Source: Treponema sp. UBA1226 (GTDB lineage Bacteria; Spirochaetota; Spirochaetia; Treponematales; Treponemataceae). From it: a stretch of DNA of 50,031 nucleotides. Below, one piece after another: positions 14,295 through 24,174 of the stretch. Location of the stretch: NCBI GenBank assembly GCA_002309195.1, contig DBWY01000003.1, positions 200,929-250,959 of the forward strand, given 5' to 3'. The first letter of the stretch is position 1. Every line of letters begins with the position of its first letter. The notes beneath the pieces were generated by a model. It did not search any database. It was not told the DNA's origin and was given only the letters and a program-made list of their open reading frames with translations. A program made the translations under genes and the position numbers.

Positions 14295-17200
14295 TCACTC
14301 CTTTTTCGAAAATTTTTCATTCAGTTTATAAAAATCAACTCTAGCAAATTCTTCAATATTAAAATTCGTTCGTCCTATTTTTGATTCTCTATCTCCCCAT
14401 GAATTAATAACATCAAATGATTTAAATTTTTTCACTGTTTTCTCTTCTTCACCTTTTTTTACAACAATTTCTTCATAATCATTCTGTTCACTTTTTATTA
14501 ACACTGAATGTGTGTTATTAAGAACTCTCCCATGAGCAAAGTATGCATCATCAGAATCAGAAAAAGTATTAAATGCCTCGTTTATCTTCTCAACACCACT
14601 TACCGATGTATAGCCAACCAAGACTTCCTCTTTCGCTATAGCATTTACACCTTTGATAAAATCTTCTCCATGATTAAGAAATCTTTTCCCTTCTCCAGAC
14701 ATAGCCCCAGCTTCAATACATCGCTTTTGAGCTTCATTCAATGTGCACAATGTTCCATTTGCGTTATATGCCATATATGCTGCTACCGATAGTGTACAAC
14801 CATATCCGGATAGACTATAATACGTTTCCTTCTCAAACACATACTCGCTTAATGAAACATCTCTGTTCTTATTGTTTAACCTTGTATTTTCTAAAACAGT
14901 TTTAAACTTATCATAATCTGGATATTTTACAGAACCATTGTTAAGAAATTCTTCCTTCGTTAACTGCAACCCACGAGATTTTAATTCTTTTGAATTTTCA
15001 AGATATTTATCATATTGATCATCAAGATATTTTGCATACGCTTTTTTAGTTCTTTCTTCATTTATTATATTAACTTCATTTCGAGTTAATGAATTTGCCA
15101 ATGGATAAACTGTATTTTCCTTACCAGTCTGACGATTTCCACTGTCGTTTGTCGTTTTCATATAATACTCATATCCATCCTCTGACTTTTCAAAAGCATC
15201 TGTTTCAAACAGACTATAAAACAATCCATCTCTCCCATTTTCTTTGAGTACGGCTGAATAATATCCTATATCACTCTCTCCCACATACTTATCATCCACG
15301 ATTCCATACAAATCGCTGAGCGCAAGATATGTTTCATACCCGTTAACGCGTGCAGTAAACTCATCCGCATTATAAGAATGAAGGTTTTCATGTGCAGCAA
15401 GAGAAGCCATCTGTGCAGTCGAATCCTCATCATTTGCAACAAACTTTTTATTTATATAAATGACATTGTCCTTATATTTCCCAAGTTGTTCTCCTTCAAA
15501 GAACTCAACTCTTCTTCTCCCCTCCCACACATCCTTTGCAGTTTCAAGATTTCCTTCAACCCCGGTCTTTGAAAGTCCGTTTACAACATTCAAAACAGAA
15601 ACGCCTCTGTCATCGTTAAATCCGGATCTTATTTTTGCATCAGCAATTTTTGCAAAATCACGCAAAGAGAGTGCAGCAGATAAAACCTTTCTGGCATTAA
15701 GCTTCATTCCGCTTTCGTCAAACCTTAAACTCGTTCCATTTTTATCAAAATTAAGCGAAATAAGTCCGACATCAGAGCCTTTAAGACTAATTCCCAGATC
15801 CGAAGTATCTAAAATCGAAAGTGAAGTTCTTCCGGTTATTGCTTTTTCTACAGAAGCTGCAGCAACCGTCGAAATAGAATCATTCAACGCATAAAGCCCA
15901 TAAGTATCAAACACAGACGACTCAAGTCTTTTACCGATTCCGTCATAGAGATCAATTTTGCCCAGGATATTGGAATTCGTGGCCTTAGTAAAATATGAAG
16001 CACCTGAACTGAGCGCACTTTTTAAAACACCACCATCAGTCCACACACGGCTTGCCCTGTCAAAATCAATGGAAAATCCATTTTCAAAACTCATCGCATC
16101 GATGTAAGAATTTAAAACCGAATTTGAATAACTTGAAGCTGTTTTTACGGCAGATGTTCCCAGAACCTTCAAAGCAATGTCAGAACATTTATCAAGAGAT
16201 TCAATAGCTTTACCTGCAAGCGAGCCTGTTCCCATAGTCACGGCCGCCTTTCCAAAACTTTTTGCAACTTCATCAAAATCCTTTGTCTTAAAATCAAGAT
16301 CAAGGGCTCCATACAGGGTTTCATCGATAAAACCAAGAAGCTGATTTCCTGTCGCAGCCGCCGCAATATCACAGACAGTCTGCGTAATCTGCCTTATCGT
16401 AGGAAGCTCGATACCTAAAAAAGTGTTATCCTGCGTAATCTTTTTGTCATACAAAGGTGTCCCTAGGGCTGCATAACCGTCACGATTTATATATGAGTTC
16501 CAGATAAAATCTAACATGATAAAACCCAGCTGTCCACTTCCATTTTCTGAAATATTTTCGAAATAATTTTTTGAAGTATCAACATGACTTACAAAAACCG
16601 GCGCCTTACCCACATGAATCTCAAACTGCCCCTTCTGATTTTCATTTCCAAAAATCAAATCGTGCCAGTCATTGATTTCATCAAAACTCTTCTTCATCAT
16701 AAGGGTCATAGAATCAGAGTCCACACCGCAGAAATCAGAATCAAAGCTGCCCGCATAATTTCCGCTTAAAGCCCCATCCGACCCAATACCAGCGAAACTT
16801 CCTGCAAAGCTGCAGTCATAAAAATACGAAAGCACCGGATAAGCGCACTTAAAATATTCGTATCTATGGACCGTCTGCCTCTTTCTGACCGCATTTTCAA
16901 ATACAGTTGAATCAACTACAGCGTCCCGCCATATTTCACTATCAACCGAATACCCGTCTTTACGTACAAGATCAAGCTCCCATTTTTCCATCCGTCTGTT
17001 ACTTTCTTCTACTTTCGAATAAATATTTTCAACTGCATTATCAATTTCTTCCCGTGCAATCTGCATCGAATAAAGCGCTGCATAATTTTTCATCTCTTTC
17101 TCAATTTTTTCCAGAGTTGAATTTACTACAACATCTCTGCGGCTTTCATTCATTTCAAATTTATTTTCATCAAGAATTTTCACAGAATAGTTTCGCGCAA

Positions 17201-20200
17201 TGTCATTTAAATCATTTGAATACATATCAAGATTTTCAAAAAGGCTCTCATTATAAATCAAATCAATATATTTTTCTGCATCAATCCTGCACGCAAAACT
17301 ATCAGAGGAGTGAAGATTATTTTCTACAAGACGCTTTACACGCCCATCAATATCAGGCTCTGCACTTTCTACTCCAGAAAGAGCAGCTTTTACATATTGA
17401 GTTTCAAGCCATTCGTTTTTATCAAGCAAAAAACTTTCATATTCATCATTCCATTTTTCACGGCATTCTTCATATCCGCGCACAAAACTTCTGTTCCATA
17501 AATTAAATTCTGCAAGAAGCTTTTCTTCTGCTTTCTTCCATTCATAATCTGCAGATTCAACAACAACATTCATCTGTTTTTTCCAGTCATCAATCTGATT
17601 TTCCAAATCATTCATCGTAAGACTGCATTCAAACATTTTCTCTTTTAAAAGATTTTCTGCATTTTCAGAAAGTATTTTTTCATAACATTCATTAAGCTTT
17701 TCAAATCCCTCTGCAAGATAGCGCTCTGTCATATTTTCATAACTTACAGGAACATTTTTTACCATTGTATCTGCATAAATTCTGTAAAGCTCTTTCTGAA
17801 ACTTAAGCTCGTTCCAGTTTTCATATTCTTCACGGTTCTGTTTTATTTTTTCTTCAAGCTGAATCAAACCCGCTTCCTTTCTACTGTTCATTACAGAATA
17901 AATCATCGAAATAACTTCATTTACATCAGAATAATTTTTACCACCCGAATATTCTTCAAAATCTTTTTTCGAAATCTTAAAATTATATTCAGGCATCATA
18001 TATTTAACCGCAGACATAAAATCATCGTAAGAAATTTCCTGACCGTCATTATTTTCTTTTCCATAAAGGCACATATTAAGAACTTTTGTTGCGCTGGCGG
18101 CGTCTGCCTTACTTTTTATGTAAAACGAAAGCATCGAATCCGTTTCTGCATCATACTCATCAAGAATTTCTTTATATCCGCTCTGAATTTTTATCACATC
18201 CTTTTTACATTCATTGAGAGAATCCTCACATGAAAAGTTTGACGCCGACATAACGGCAGCCGCCGCAGAGGCTGCAAATGCCCATTTACAAAACGGAACA
18301 AATCCAAGCGCAAAAAGAGATGCAGCAGAAACAGCATACGCAACTCCCTTGTTATGATATGCAGCTGCTTTTGATGAAATTTCTTTAATTACTTTATCCA
18401 TTCCGCGTGTAGCAATTACATCAATTTCCCGCTGTTCAAATTCATAACTGCTTCCCAGATTAAATTCCGCATAAAAAATAAATTTTGCAATATCATCAAG
18501 CCCGCCATTCTTTCTAATAAGTTCATATGCAGAACTTACCGCGTTAAGCCGTCCCTTTACATATTCCTTTTCAAAATTAAGTCCATAAAGCTCATCTTTC
18601 GGAATCGAAAAAGGATAGTTTTCTTTTTTAGAAGGGTCCTCGCCTTCAAAGAAGAGTTTTTCTTTTTCTCCCATATCGTCTGCAGATGACTCGTCGTTCA
18701 TTTTTAAATAACAGCACGCAAGTAAAAGGTCGTCGATTCCGTACAGTTTTTTATCAAGACTTTCTAGAAAATCAATACAGTCAACAAAGCTCCTGGAATA
18801 TTCCGTCCTCCCGTTTTTAATATCATAAAACGACACATTCTTCTGAGTAATATAGTTATAAATATTTTCACTTGTATCAGTATCCCGCGAGGCCCTTTCG
18901 TCCAAAGTCTCTTCACCCTGTTCAGTATATTCAGATTCTCCTGCACTACCAGTTTTTAGGCTTACACTGTAAGAATAATTTCCCCCGCTATCCTGAATAC
19001 ACTCAAAATCAACAAATCTTTTTACAATTTCAGGAACCTCAAAATCCGAACCAGAAGTTATTTCAAGGCCTGCACCAGGTCCAAAATCCGCGGCCGCTTT
19101 ACTTTCATATTCCTCAACAAGATCAAGCATCGCCTCTGTCACCTTTTGCTGAGCGTCATAAAGAGTATTTATCTGATTAATGATTTTAGTTTCTGCAAGG
19201 CTTTCAACCGTCAGAATCGATGCATAGTCCTTTACATTTTTCCTGTAAGAATCAAGCAGCGCTGTCGTTTCCTTATCAAACGAAAACTTTTCTGAACGAA
19301 AAAAAACTTCTTCTTTTGCAGCCTTAGCCTCTTCATACTCAGCAAGACAGCGCGTATAAATCTCATAAGGACTTTCAAGGCTCTGCTCGGCAAGATTTGT
19401 ATGCAGATACTGATTTTCTGCATATTCATTTATCTTCCTGCATTTTTCGTATTCAAGCTTTGCATTTTTTAAATCACTATACCGTTCATCTGCAAAAGCG
19501 GCCGCTTCTTTGTATGATTCAACTTTAGAAGAAAGAATAGAAAAATAACTTTCTTTCTTAGAAGAATTAAGCAGATCAAGCTCAGCCTTATACTCTGCGC
19601 GAAGGCCATCCAGACTCTTTTGAATATCAAGGACCCTCTGCGTATAAGCACTGTATTCTTCGTTAAATTTTTCATAATTTAAAACAGTGTTTCTTAAAAG
19701 CGTGTAATACTTTTCATATTCGCGCTCAGAGCTAAAAAGACATGAGTATAAAAATGCACTATCATCAGATTCTTTACCATCATCACCTTCGCGCGGCTCT
19801 TGCCCGTCACTTTCTTCATAATCATATTTTTTAATGTTAACGCTAAAAAAGTTAGAAGAACAAAAAACATCAGAGAAATTCTTAACCCAGAATTTATTTT
19901 CTGCAATTTTAGTGTTTTCCCTTAAGTATCTGGAAATTACTTTCTCAAGCCGCGCGTTTTCTTCTTTCGTCAAAGCCCCCGAAGACTTTTTATATGATTT
20001 TTCCTTTAAAACCTGATTTTTATATAAATCCAGCGCAGAACAAACATAGTCCGAACATCCAAAGCTTTCTGCGGTAAAATCAAGTTCATCAAAAAAAACG
20101 CTTAATTTTTCATCTTCAAGATCAGAGACATTTTTCTTTCCGACATATTTTCCGATAACACTTTTTATTTCTGCCATACAGGCAAGATCGTTTTTATAAC

Positions 20201-22460
20201 GTTCAATAACACAAAATTCTTTATTGGTTTCGATAATCTGTTCATAATCAATATTTAAATTACTTCTATCAGAAATCTGTCCGGTTTTTATATATTCAAT
20301 TGCAGAAAGCTTTGCATCAAGCATAGTCTGCTCTTCTTCATAATCTAAGCCACAATTTTTCTTATATTCGATTATAGTTTTTAATTCATCAATAGATTCA
20401 ATTCTCTGTTTTACTATTCTTCCGTCAGAATCTGTCGTTTCGATTTCTGCGCAATCTTCAAGCGCACGAATAACCTTTAACCCGTTTTCATAAACTTTGT
20501 CATATTCTTTCTGCGAAAGATATTCTATATAATTCTTTAGTTTTTCTCTGCCGACTTTTTCTTCGTTTTTTAACGTATTGATTGAATTAACCAGAGAGCA
20601 CATGCTTTGCAGAATTTCTCCACCCTTTTGTGCAGACTCATCCGGCTTTGTGTTTTCATAAAGCCATTCAACTTCCGAAAGTTTTTCAAGAAGCTTTTCT
20701 ACTTTATCCTTCTGGTTTTCATAATTTTCTTTTGCTGTATTATATTCCTGCTTTGATTTTTCAAGTTCAAGACGTGTTTTTTCATAATTTTCTTCTGCTG
20801 TTTTACAAAGTTCAAGTGATTTTTCAAGATTAAATTTTGTTTCTTCAAGAGATTCAACACCCGATGTTTTATCAATCGAGTAATTATAAACCGCTTTTGC
20901 AATTTTTACTTTTTCTTCAAGATATTGTTCGAGAAGAAGTGCATTATTCTTTTCAAGTTCATTTTTACTATTATCCAGTTCATTCCAGTTATCATCAACC
21001 ATATTGGTGATTGCCTTAACTGTTTTAGAAAGAATCGAAGAATAATCGCCGATATATTTTATCCAGTTTGTAAGTTCTAAAAGTTCATCCCATAAAATTT
21101 TATTACTGTCATTAACTTTATTATATTCTGTTTCCTTATAAAGCTTTTTTACTCCTTCAATTTCAAGAAGAATGCTCTTATAGTTCTCACTGGTAACAGT
21201 AGTTCTCGAAAGTTTATGAAAAGGATTTGTCACCGGAATAACTACGGCATTCGGCTGCCACGAAGCAGGTACAGTTCCTGTAAGATATCCAACCCCAGTA
21301 TTATTTGAAACTATATTTACTTCGTCGTCATCAGCACTTTCTGTTTTCCAATATGAATATACTCCGTCGTACCTCTCTGCCCATTTTGCACACCACGATT
21401 TAACTGCACTTTCGGCTGCATTAAGCAATGCGCGAGTCTGGTCGTATATTTCAAAGTTGACCTGCAGGATTTCCTGCTTTTGTGTAAATTCTGCATAGAG
21501 CTCATTTTTATAATCCTCCATCTTTTTATTAAGTTCTGTTTCAAGTTCATTTCTTTTTTCTTCCCAGATTTCAAGGCCCTCATTTATCTTTTTATTTACA
21601 GATTCTGTCCAGGCCTTTCTTTTTTCATCAAATTCATCATAAGCTTTTTTCCATTGTTCAATCTGTAAAAGATAATCGCTGTAAGTTGTGTTTTCAAAAT
21701 CAAATTTTCTTGCAAGAAAATCTTTTTCTGCATTATCCCATTTTTCGATTTCTGCATTAATCTTTAAATTAAAATCATTAAGCCAGTTCTGCGCCTCAAC
21801 ATTGATTTCTCCTGCATTCACATTCTGGATTTTTATCCTAAGTTCATCGAGCATCTTGTCGATATTACTTTCTGAACTTGACTCAAGTTCGTTTATCAAT
21901 TCAGAAACTACGATGGATGCGCTGTCTTTATCTGCTTCTTTTCTGAGTGATTTGTGGTCATAAAGAAGTTCGTTTAACATTAAGTTATAAATTTCTTTTT
22001 CCATTTCATAAAAAACATCTTCGTCAAAATCTGCGCCCCCACTTTCTATCATCTGCCTTACAAGTTTTTCTGCATATTCACACCACTCTTTTTTTATTCC
22101 GTCATCCCCTGTTAGAAGAACATCTTCTGTAGTCTGCAGATTCTGCGAGTACTTTTTTAAAAATTCCTCCTTTGCTTTCTGTAAAATTCCATAAACCGTA
22201 CTTTTAAAAACAAGTGCGGATCCGGATCCGGCATAAAATGTACCGTCATAATCAGAAGAAAAATCTTCGGTATAAACACCGCCGTTTTCTTCTGCCATAA
22301 ACACTTCATGTTCTCCAAATGCTTCATCATTAAGTTCATAATGCATGACATAATCATCATGATTCTGCATTTCACGAAGTATTTCCTGTGCCGGAACAAG
22401 CATCAGTGCATAACTGTAAAGCAGCACGAATGCCGTAAGTTTCTTTGTAAACTCTTTCAT
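14295..22460 (-). CDS. Giant secreted coiled-coil protein with C-terminal protease-like domains
   Basis: A 2721-residue exported protein, resembling the very long structural proteins of Leptospira and Treponema (the 'Lepto_longest' type; remembered, not searched). A signal peptide (MKEFTKKLTAFVLLYSYALMLVPAQ) starts at ATG 22460 behind a perfect AGGAGG. Residues about 100-1350 and 1480-1900 are Lys/Glu-rich coiled coils, broken by a hydrophobic Ala-rich segment at about 1371-1407. Near the C-terminus, HENLH at 2357-2361 (15378-15392) fits the HExxH zinc-protease signature. After it, Cys2555 in GYGCTLSVAAY, His2651 in NNTHSVLI and Asn2686 in VINSWGD match the order and context of a papain-like Cys/His/Asn triad. 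It overlaps the SH3 gene's alternative start. A terminator-like hairpin precedes its ribosome binding site. Function may be adhesion, scaffold or effector. Confidence 0.85.
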   Translation of the reverse strand: MKEFTKKLTAFVLLYSYALMLVPAQEILREMQNHDDYVMHYELNDEAFGEHEVFMAEENGGVYTEDFSSDYDGTFYAGSGSALVFKSTVYGILQKAKEEFLKKYSQNLQTTEDVLLTGDDGIKKEWCEYAEKLVRQMIESGGADFDEDVFYEMEKEIYNLMLNELLYDHKSLRKEADKDSASIVVSELINELESSSESNIDKMLDELRIKIQNVNAGEINVEAQNWLNDFNLKINAEIEKWDNAEKDFLARKFDFENTTYSDYLLQIEQWKKAYDEFDEKRKAWTESVNKKINEGLEIWEEKRNELETELNKKMEDYKNELYAEFTQKQEILQVNFEIYDQTRALLNAAESAVKSWCAKWAERYDGVYSYWKTESADDDEVNIVSNNTGVGYLTGTVPASWQPNAVVIPVTNPFHKLSRTTVTSENYKSILLEIEGVKKLYKETEYNKVNDSNKILWDELLELTNWIKYIGDYSSILSKTVKAITNMVDDNWNELDNSKNELEKNNALLLEQYLEEKVKIAKAVYNYSIDKTSGVESLEETKFNLEKSLELCKTAEENYEKTRLELEKSKQEYNTAKENYENQKDKVEKLLEKLSEVEWLYENTKPDESAQKGGEILQSMCSLVNSINTLKNEEKVGREKLKNYIEYLSQKEYDKVYENGLKVIRALEDCAEIETTDSDGRIVKQRIESIDELKTIIEYKKNCGLDYEEEQTMLDAKLSAIEYIKTGQISDRSNLNIDYEQIIETNKEFCVIERYKNDLACMAEIKSVIGKYVGKKNVSDLEDEKLSVFFDELDFTAESFGCSDYVCSALDLYKNQVLKEKSYKKSSGALTKEENARLEKVISRYLRENTKIAENKFWVKNFSDVFCSSNFFSVNIKKYDYEESDGQEPREGDDGKESDDSAFLYSCLFSSEREYEKYYTLLRNTVLNYEKFNEEYSAYTQRVLDIQKSLDGLRAEYKAELDLLNSSKKESYFSILSSKVESYKEAAAFADERYSDLKNAKLEYEKCRKINEYAENQYLHTNLAEQSLESPYEIYTRCLAEYEEAKAAKEEVFFRSEKFSFDKETTALLDSYRKNVKDYASILTVESLAETKIINQINTLYDAQQKVTEAMLDLVEEYESKAAADFGPGAGLEITSGSDFEVPEIVKRFVDFECIQDSGGNYSYSVSLKTGSAGESEYTEQGEETLDERASRDTDTSENIYNYITQKNVSFYDIKNGRTEYSRSFVDCIDFLESLDKKLYGIDDLLLACCYLKMNDESSADDMGEKEKLFFEGEDPSKKENYPFSIPKDELYGLNFEKEYVKGRLNAVSSAYELIRKNGGLDDIAKFIFYAEFNLGSSYEFEQREIDVIATRGMDKVIKEISSKAAAYHNKGVAYAVSAASLFALGFVPFCKWAFAASAAAAVMSASNFSCEDSLNECKKDVIKIQSGYKEILDEYDAETDSMLSFYIKSKADAASATKVLNMCLYGKENNDGQEISYDDFMSAVKYMMPEYNFKISKKDFEEYSGGKNYSDVNEVISMIYSVMNSRKEAGLIQLEEKIKQNREEYENWNELKFQKELYRIYADTMVKNVPVSYENMTERYLAEGFEKLNECYEKILSENAENLLKEKMFECSLTMNDLENQIDDWKKQMNVVVESADYEWKKAEEKLLAEFNLWNRSFVRGYEECREKWNDEYESFLLDKNEWLETQYVKAALSGVESAEPDIDGRVKRLVENNLHSSDSFACRIDAEKYIDLIYNESLFENLDMYSNDLNDIARNYSVKILDENKFEMNESRRDVVVNSTLEKIEKEMKNYAALYSMQIAREEIDNAVENIYSKVEESNRRMEKWELDLVRKDGYSVDSEIWRDAVVDSTVFENAVRKRQTVHRYEYFKCAYPVLSYFYDCSFAGSFAGIGSDGALSGNYAGSFDSDFCGVDSDSMTLMMKKSFDEINDWHDLIFGNENQKGQFEIHVGKAPVFVSHVDTSKNYFENISENGSGQLGFIMLDFIWNSYINRDGYAALGTPLYDKKITQDNTFLGIELPTIRQITQTVCDIAAAATGNQLLGFIDETLYGALDLDFKTKDFDEVAKSFGKAAVTMGTGSLAGKAIESLDKCSDIALKVLGTSAVKTASSYSNSVLNSYIDAMSFENGFSIDFDRASRVWTDGGVLKSALSSGASYFTKATNSNILGKIDLYDGIGKRLESSVFDTYGLYALNDSISTVAAASVEKAITGRTSLSILDTSDLGISLKGSDVGLISLNFDKNGTSLRFDESGMKLNARKVLSAALSLRDFAKIADAKIRSGFNDDRGVSVLNVVNGLSKTGVEGNLETAKDVWEGRRRVEFFEGEQLGKYKDNVIYINKKFVANDEDSTAQMASLAAHENLHSYNADEFTARVNGYETYLALSDLYGIVDDKYVGESDIGYYSAVLKENGRDGLFYSLFETDAFEKSEDGYEYYMKTTNDSGNRQTGKENTVYPLANSLTRNEVNIINEERTKKAYAKYLDDQYDKYLENSKELKSRGLQLTKEEFLNNGSVKYPDYDKFKTVLENTRLNNKNRDVSLSEYVFEKETYYSLSGYGCTLSVAAYMAYNANGTLCTLNEAQKRCIEAGAMSGEGKRFLNHGEDFIKGVNAIAKEEVLVGYTSVSGVEKINEAFNTFSDSDDAYFAHGRVLNNTHSVLIKSEQNDYEEIVVKKGEEEKTVKKFKSFDVINSWGDRESKIGRTNFNIEEFARVDFYKLNEKFSKKE

Positions 22461-22474
22461 AAATTTACCTCCTG

Positions 22475-22512
22475 AAAAAAAGAAAGGGCAGGCACGCAAC
22501 GCGTGTCTGCCC
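22475..22512 (-). promoter_or_regulatory. Terminator-like hairpin before the giant gene's ribosome binding site
   Basis: Minus strand: GGGCAGACACGC GTT GCGTGCCTGCCC (22486-22512), then TTTCTTTTTTT, then AGGAGG and ATG 22460. The stem has 12 paired positions with at most one G-T. A second hairpin, ATGTCAT/ATGACAT (about 22527-22545), lies just upstream near the expected transcription start. This looks like a transcription attenuator in a short leader, or the end of an upstream transcript (cobW-like gene at 22634). Confidence 0.7.
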
Positions 22513-22633
22513 TTCTCAGAGTAAAGATGTCATTGGGCATGACATAATAATCATACTTTTATTTTTAATTTTTTAACCTAAAAAAATATTTTTTTTATAT
22601 TTTTTTTCAGGATTTGGGTAAATTCAGCTTAAA

Positions 22634-23938
22634 TTATAAAACTGCAGGATCGTCTGTAATCGCAGTATCGATTAAATCACAAATTGCCTTTTTATCAAGA
22701 TGTGTTCCGATTATTACAAGTTTAATCATACGGTCACCGTATTTAGGGTCCCAGTTCTTTGCCATCTCAGGATCGTTTGCAAGAATTTTTTCCTGCTCGC
22801 GTTTAGGTGCACTTGCAAGCCAAGCTCCAGAATAACCTGCAACAATCTGGCGTCCGGTTGTTTCCCAGACCCATGCCATCTCAGGCTCATCGTTAAACCA
22901 CATTACACCCTTTGAACGGATGATGTTCTTTGGCCACTGATCTGCAACCTTATCAAGCTTCTGGCGGTCAAAGCATGCCCTTCTGTAATATACGAAAGAA
23001 CCGATTCCATATTCATCTTCTGACTCACCTTCGTGATGGTGCTCATGATGATGGTGGTGGTGCCCGCCGTGTTCATGTTCGTGATGACCGTGGTCGTGCT
23101 CATCGTCATCATCATCGTCGCCATCGTCATCGTGATGGTGATGATGCTCATGTTCATGCTCGTCATGATCTTCGTGGTCATGATGATGATGTTCGTGTTC
23201 ATCTTCGTCATCATCATCATCGCGGTCATCGTGTTCGTTATCAAGCCTGTTCAATTCTGCAACCCAGCCTGCGCTTGTGTAAACTTTTTCAAAATCAAAT
23301 TCATTTGTTCCAAGAATCTGTGCAATGTCTACATTAGCCTTTACCGCTTCGATGCAGCGCGCATTAGGCTGGAGCTTCTTTACTACCGCCCTTATTTTCT
23401 TAAGCTGCTCTTCATTTACAAGATCAACTTTATTGATTACAAGTGTATTACAGAACTCAATCTGCTGAACAAGAAGGCTTTCGATGTCTTCTTCTCCCAT
23501 ATTATCCTTTAAAAGAGCATGACCTTCATCAAACTCTGTTGCAAGACGCATTGCATCAACTACAGAAACAACGCAGTCGATATAGCCGTTATTAATCTGG
23601 CTCAATGCCTGTGCAATCGGCATCGGTTCACACACGCCGCTTGCTTCAATCAGAATATAATCAAATTTTCCGCTTGAAATAAGTTTTTCAATCTGCTTAA
23701 CCATGTCTGTCTTAAGCGTACAGCAGATACAGCCATTCTGGAGTGCTACGAGGCTTGATGTATCGGTAATATTTGCCTCTTTTGCAATCAAACTTGCGTC
23801 AACATTTACTTCGCCGATATCATTTACAATGACTGCAACTTTATACCCTTTCTGGTTATTAAGAATATGATTCATCAGGGTAGTTTTTCCTGCTCCGAGA
23901 TAACCTGCAAGGAGTGTTATAGGAATCTTTTTTGCCAT
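22634..23938 (-). CDS. COG0523 (CobW/ZNG-type) GTPase metallochaperone with His/Asp-rich linker
   Basis: A 434-residue G3E GTPase that delivers metal, usually zinc, to client enzymes. Walker A is GYLGAGKTTL (residues about 9-18), the family's metal-binding CxCC is present as GCICCTLK, and the guanine-specificity motif is NKVDLV. The C-terminal CobW domain (about 325-434) contains AWVWETTGRQIVAGYSGAWLA. Between them a linker of about 75 residues is almost wholly His, Asp and Glu, able to bind many metal ions. Start at ATG 23938 (MAKKIPITLL), with AGAGG upstream; longer frame to 23974 lacks one. It is monocistronic. Zinc versus cobalt or nickel specificity cannot be read from sequence. Confidence 0.92.
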   Translation of the reverse strand: MAKKIPITLLAGYLGAGKTTLMNHILNNQKGYKVAVIVNDIGEVNVDASLIAKEANITDTSSLVALQNGCICCTLKTDMVKQIEKLISSGKFDYILIEASGVCEPMPIAQALSQINNGYIDCVVSVVDAMRLATEFDEGHALLKDNMGEEDIESLLVQQIEFCNTLVINKVDLVNEEQLKKIRAVVKKLQPNARCIEAVKANVDIAQILGTNEFDFEKVYTSAGWVAELNRLDNEHDDRDDDDDEDEHEHHHHDHEDHDEHEHEHHHHHDDDGDDDDDDEHDHGHHEHEHGGHHHHHHEHHHEGESEDEYGIGSFVYYRRACFDRQKLDKVADQWPKNIIRSKGVMWFNDEPEMAWVWETTGRQIVAGYSGAWLASAPKREQEKILANDPEMAKNWDPKYGDRMIKLVIIGTHLDKKAICDLIDTAITDDPAVL

Positions 23939-24110
23939 TTTTCTGCCTCTTTTAAATTCTTTTGTTTTATACACTGAATATAATAAATTTCCTTATAAAA
24001 TTCCACATAAAAAACATTTTTAAAAATTTTTGTCCCTGGTGAACTCAGGCTTCGAATTACACTTTTCCTACTAAAAATGCTAAAATCGTACGAATTTATT
24101 ATTTCAATTC

Positions 24111-24138
24111 TTGCATAATTAAAAAGGTGCTTTATAAT
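24111..24138 (+). promoter_or_regulatory. Sigma-70 promoter of the response-regulator-like gene
   Basis: TTGCAT (24111-24116), 16 bases, TATAAT (24133-24138), 36 bases before ATG 24175, which has GAGAG as ribosome binding site. Confidence 0.65.
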
Positions 24139-24174
24139 TTAAACAGAATTTAACCTAAGTTTTGAGAGAGTTTA

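Noticed and set aside
16907..17506. 199-codon plus-strand frame inside the giant gene
   Set aside because: Antisense shadow; composition (Gln/His/Phe-rich) reflects the reverse complement of Glu/Lys coiled-coil codons.
23028..23240. Repetitive CAT/GAT DNA that could be taken for a CRISPR-like or satellite repeat
   Set aside because: Units are irregular, have no spacers and translate in frame into the His/Asp linker.
22903..23512. Long open frames of Met/Thr/Ile or Val/Met/Phe repeats opposite or within the metallochaperone gene
   Set aside because: They are frame shadows of the repeated His/Asp codons and have no independent start signals.
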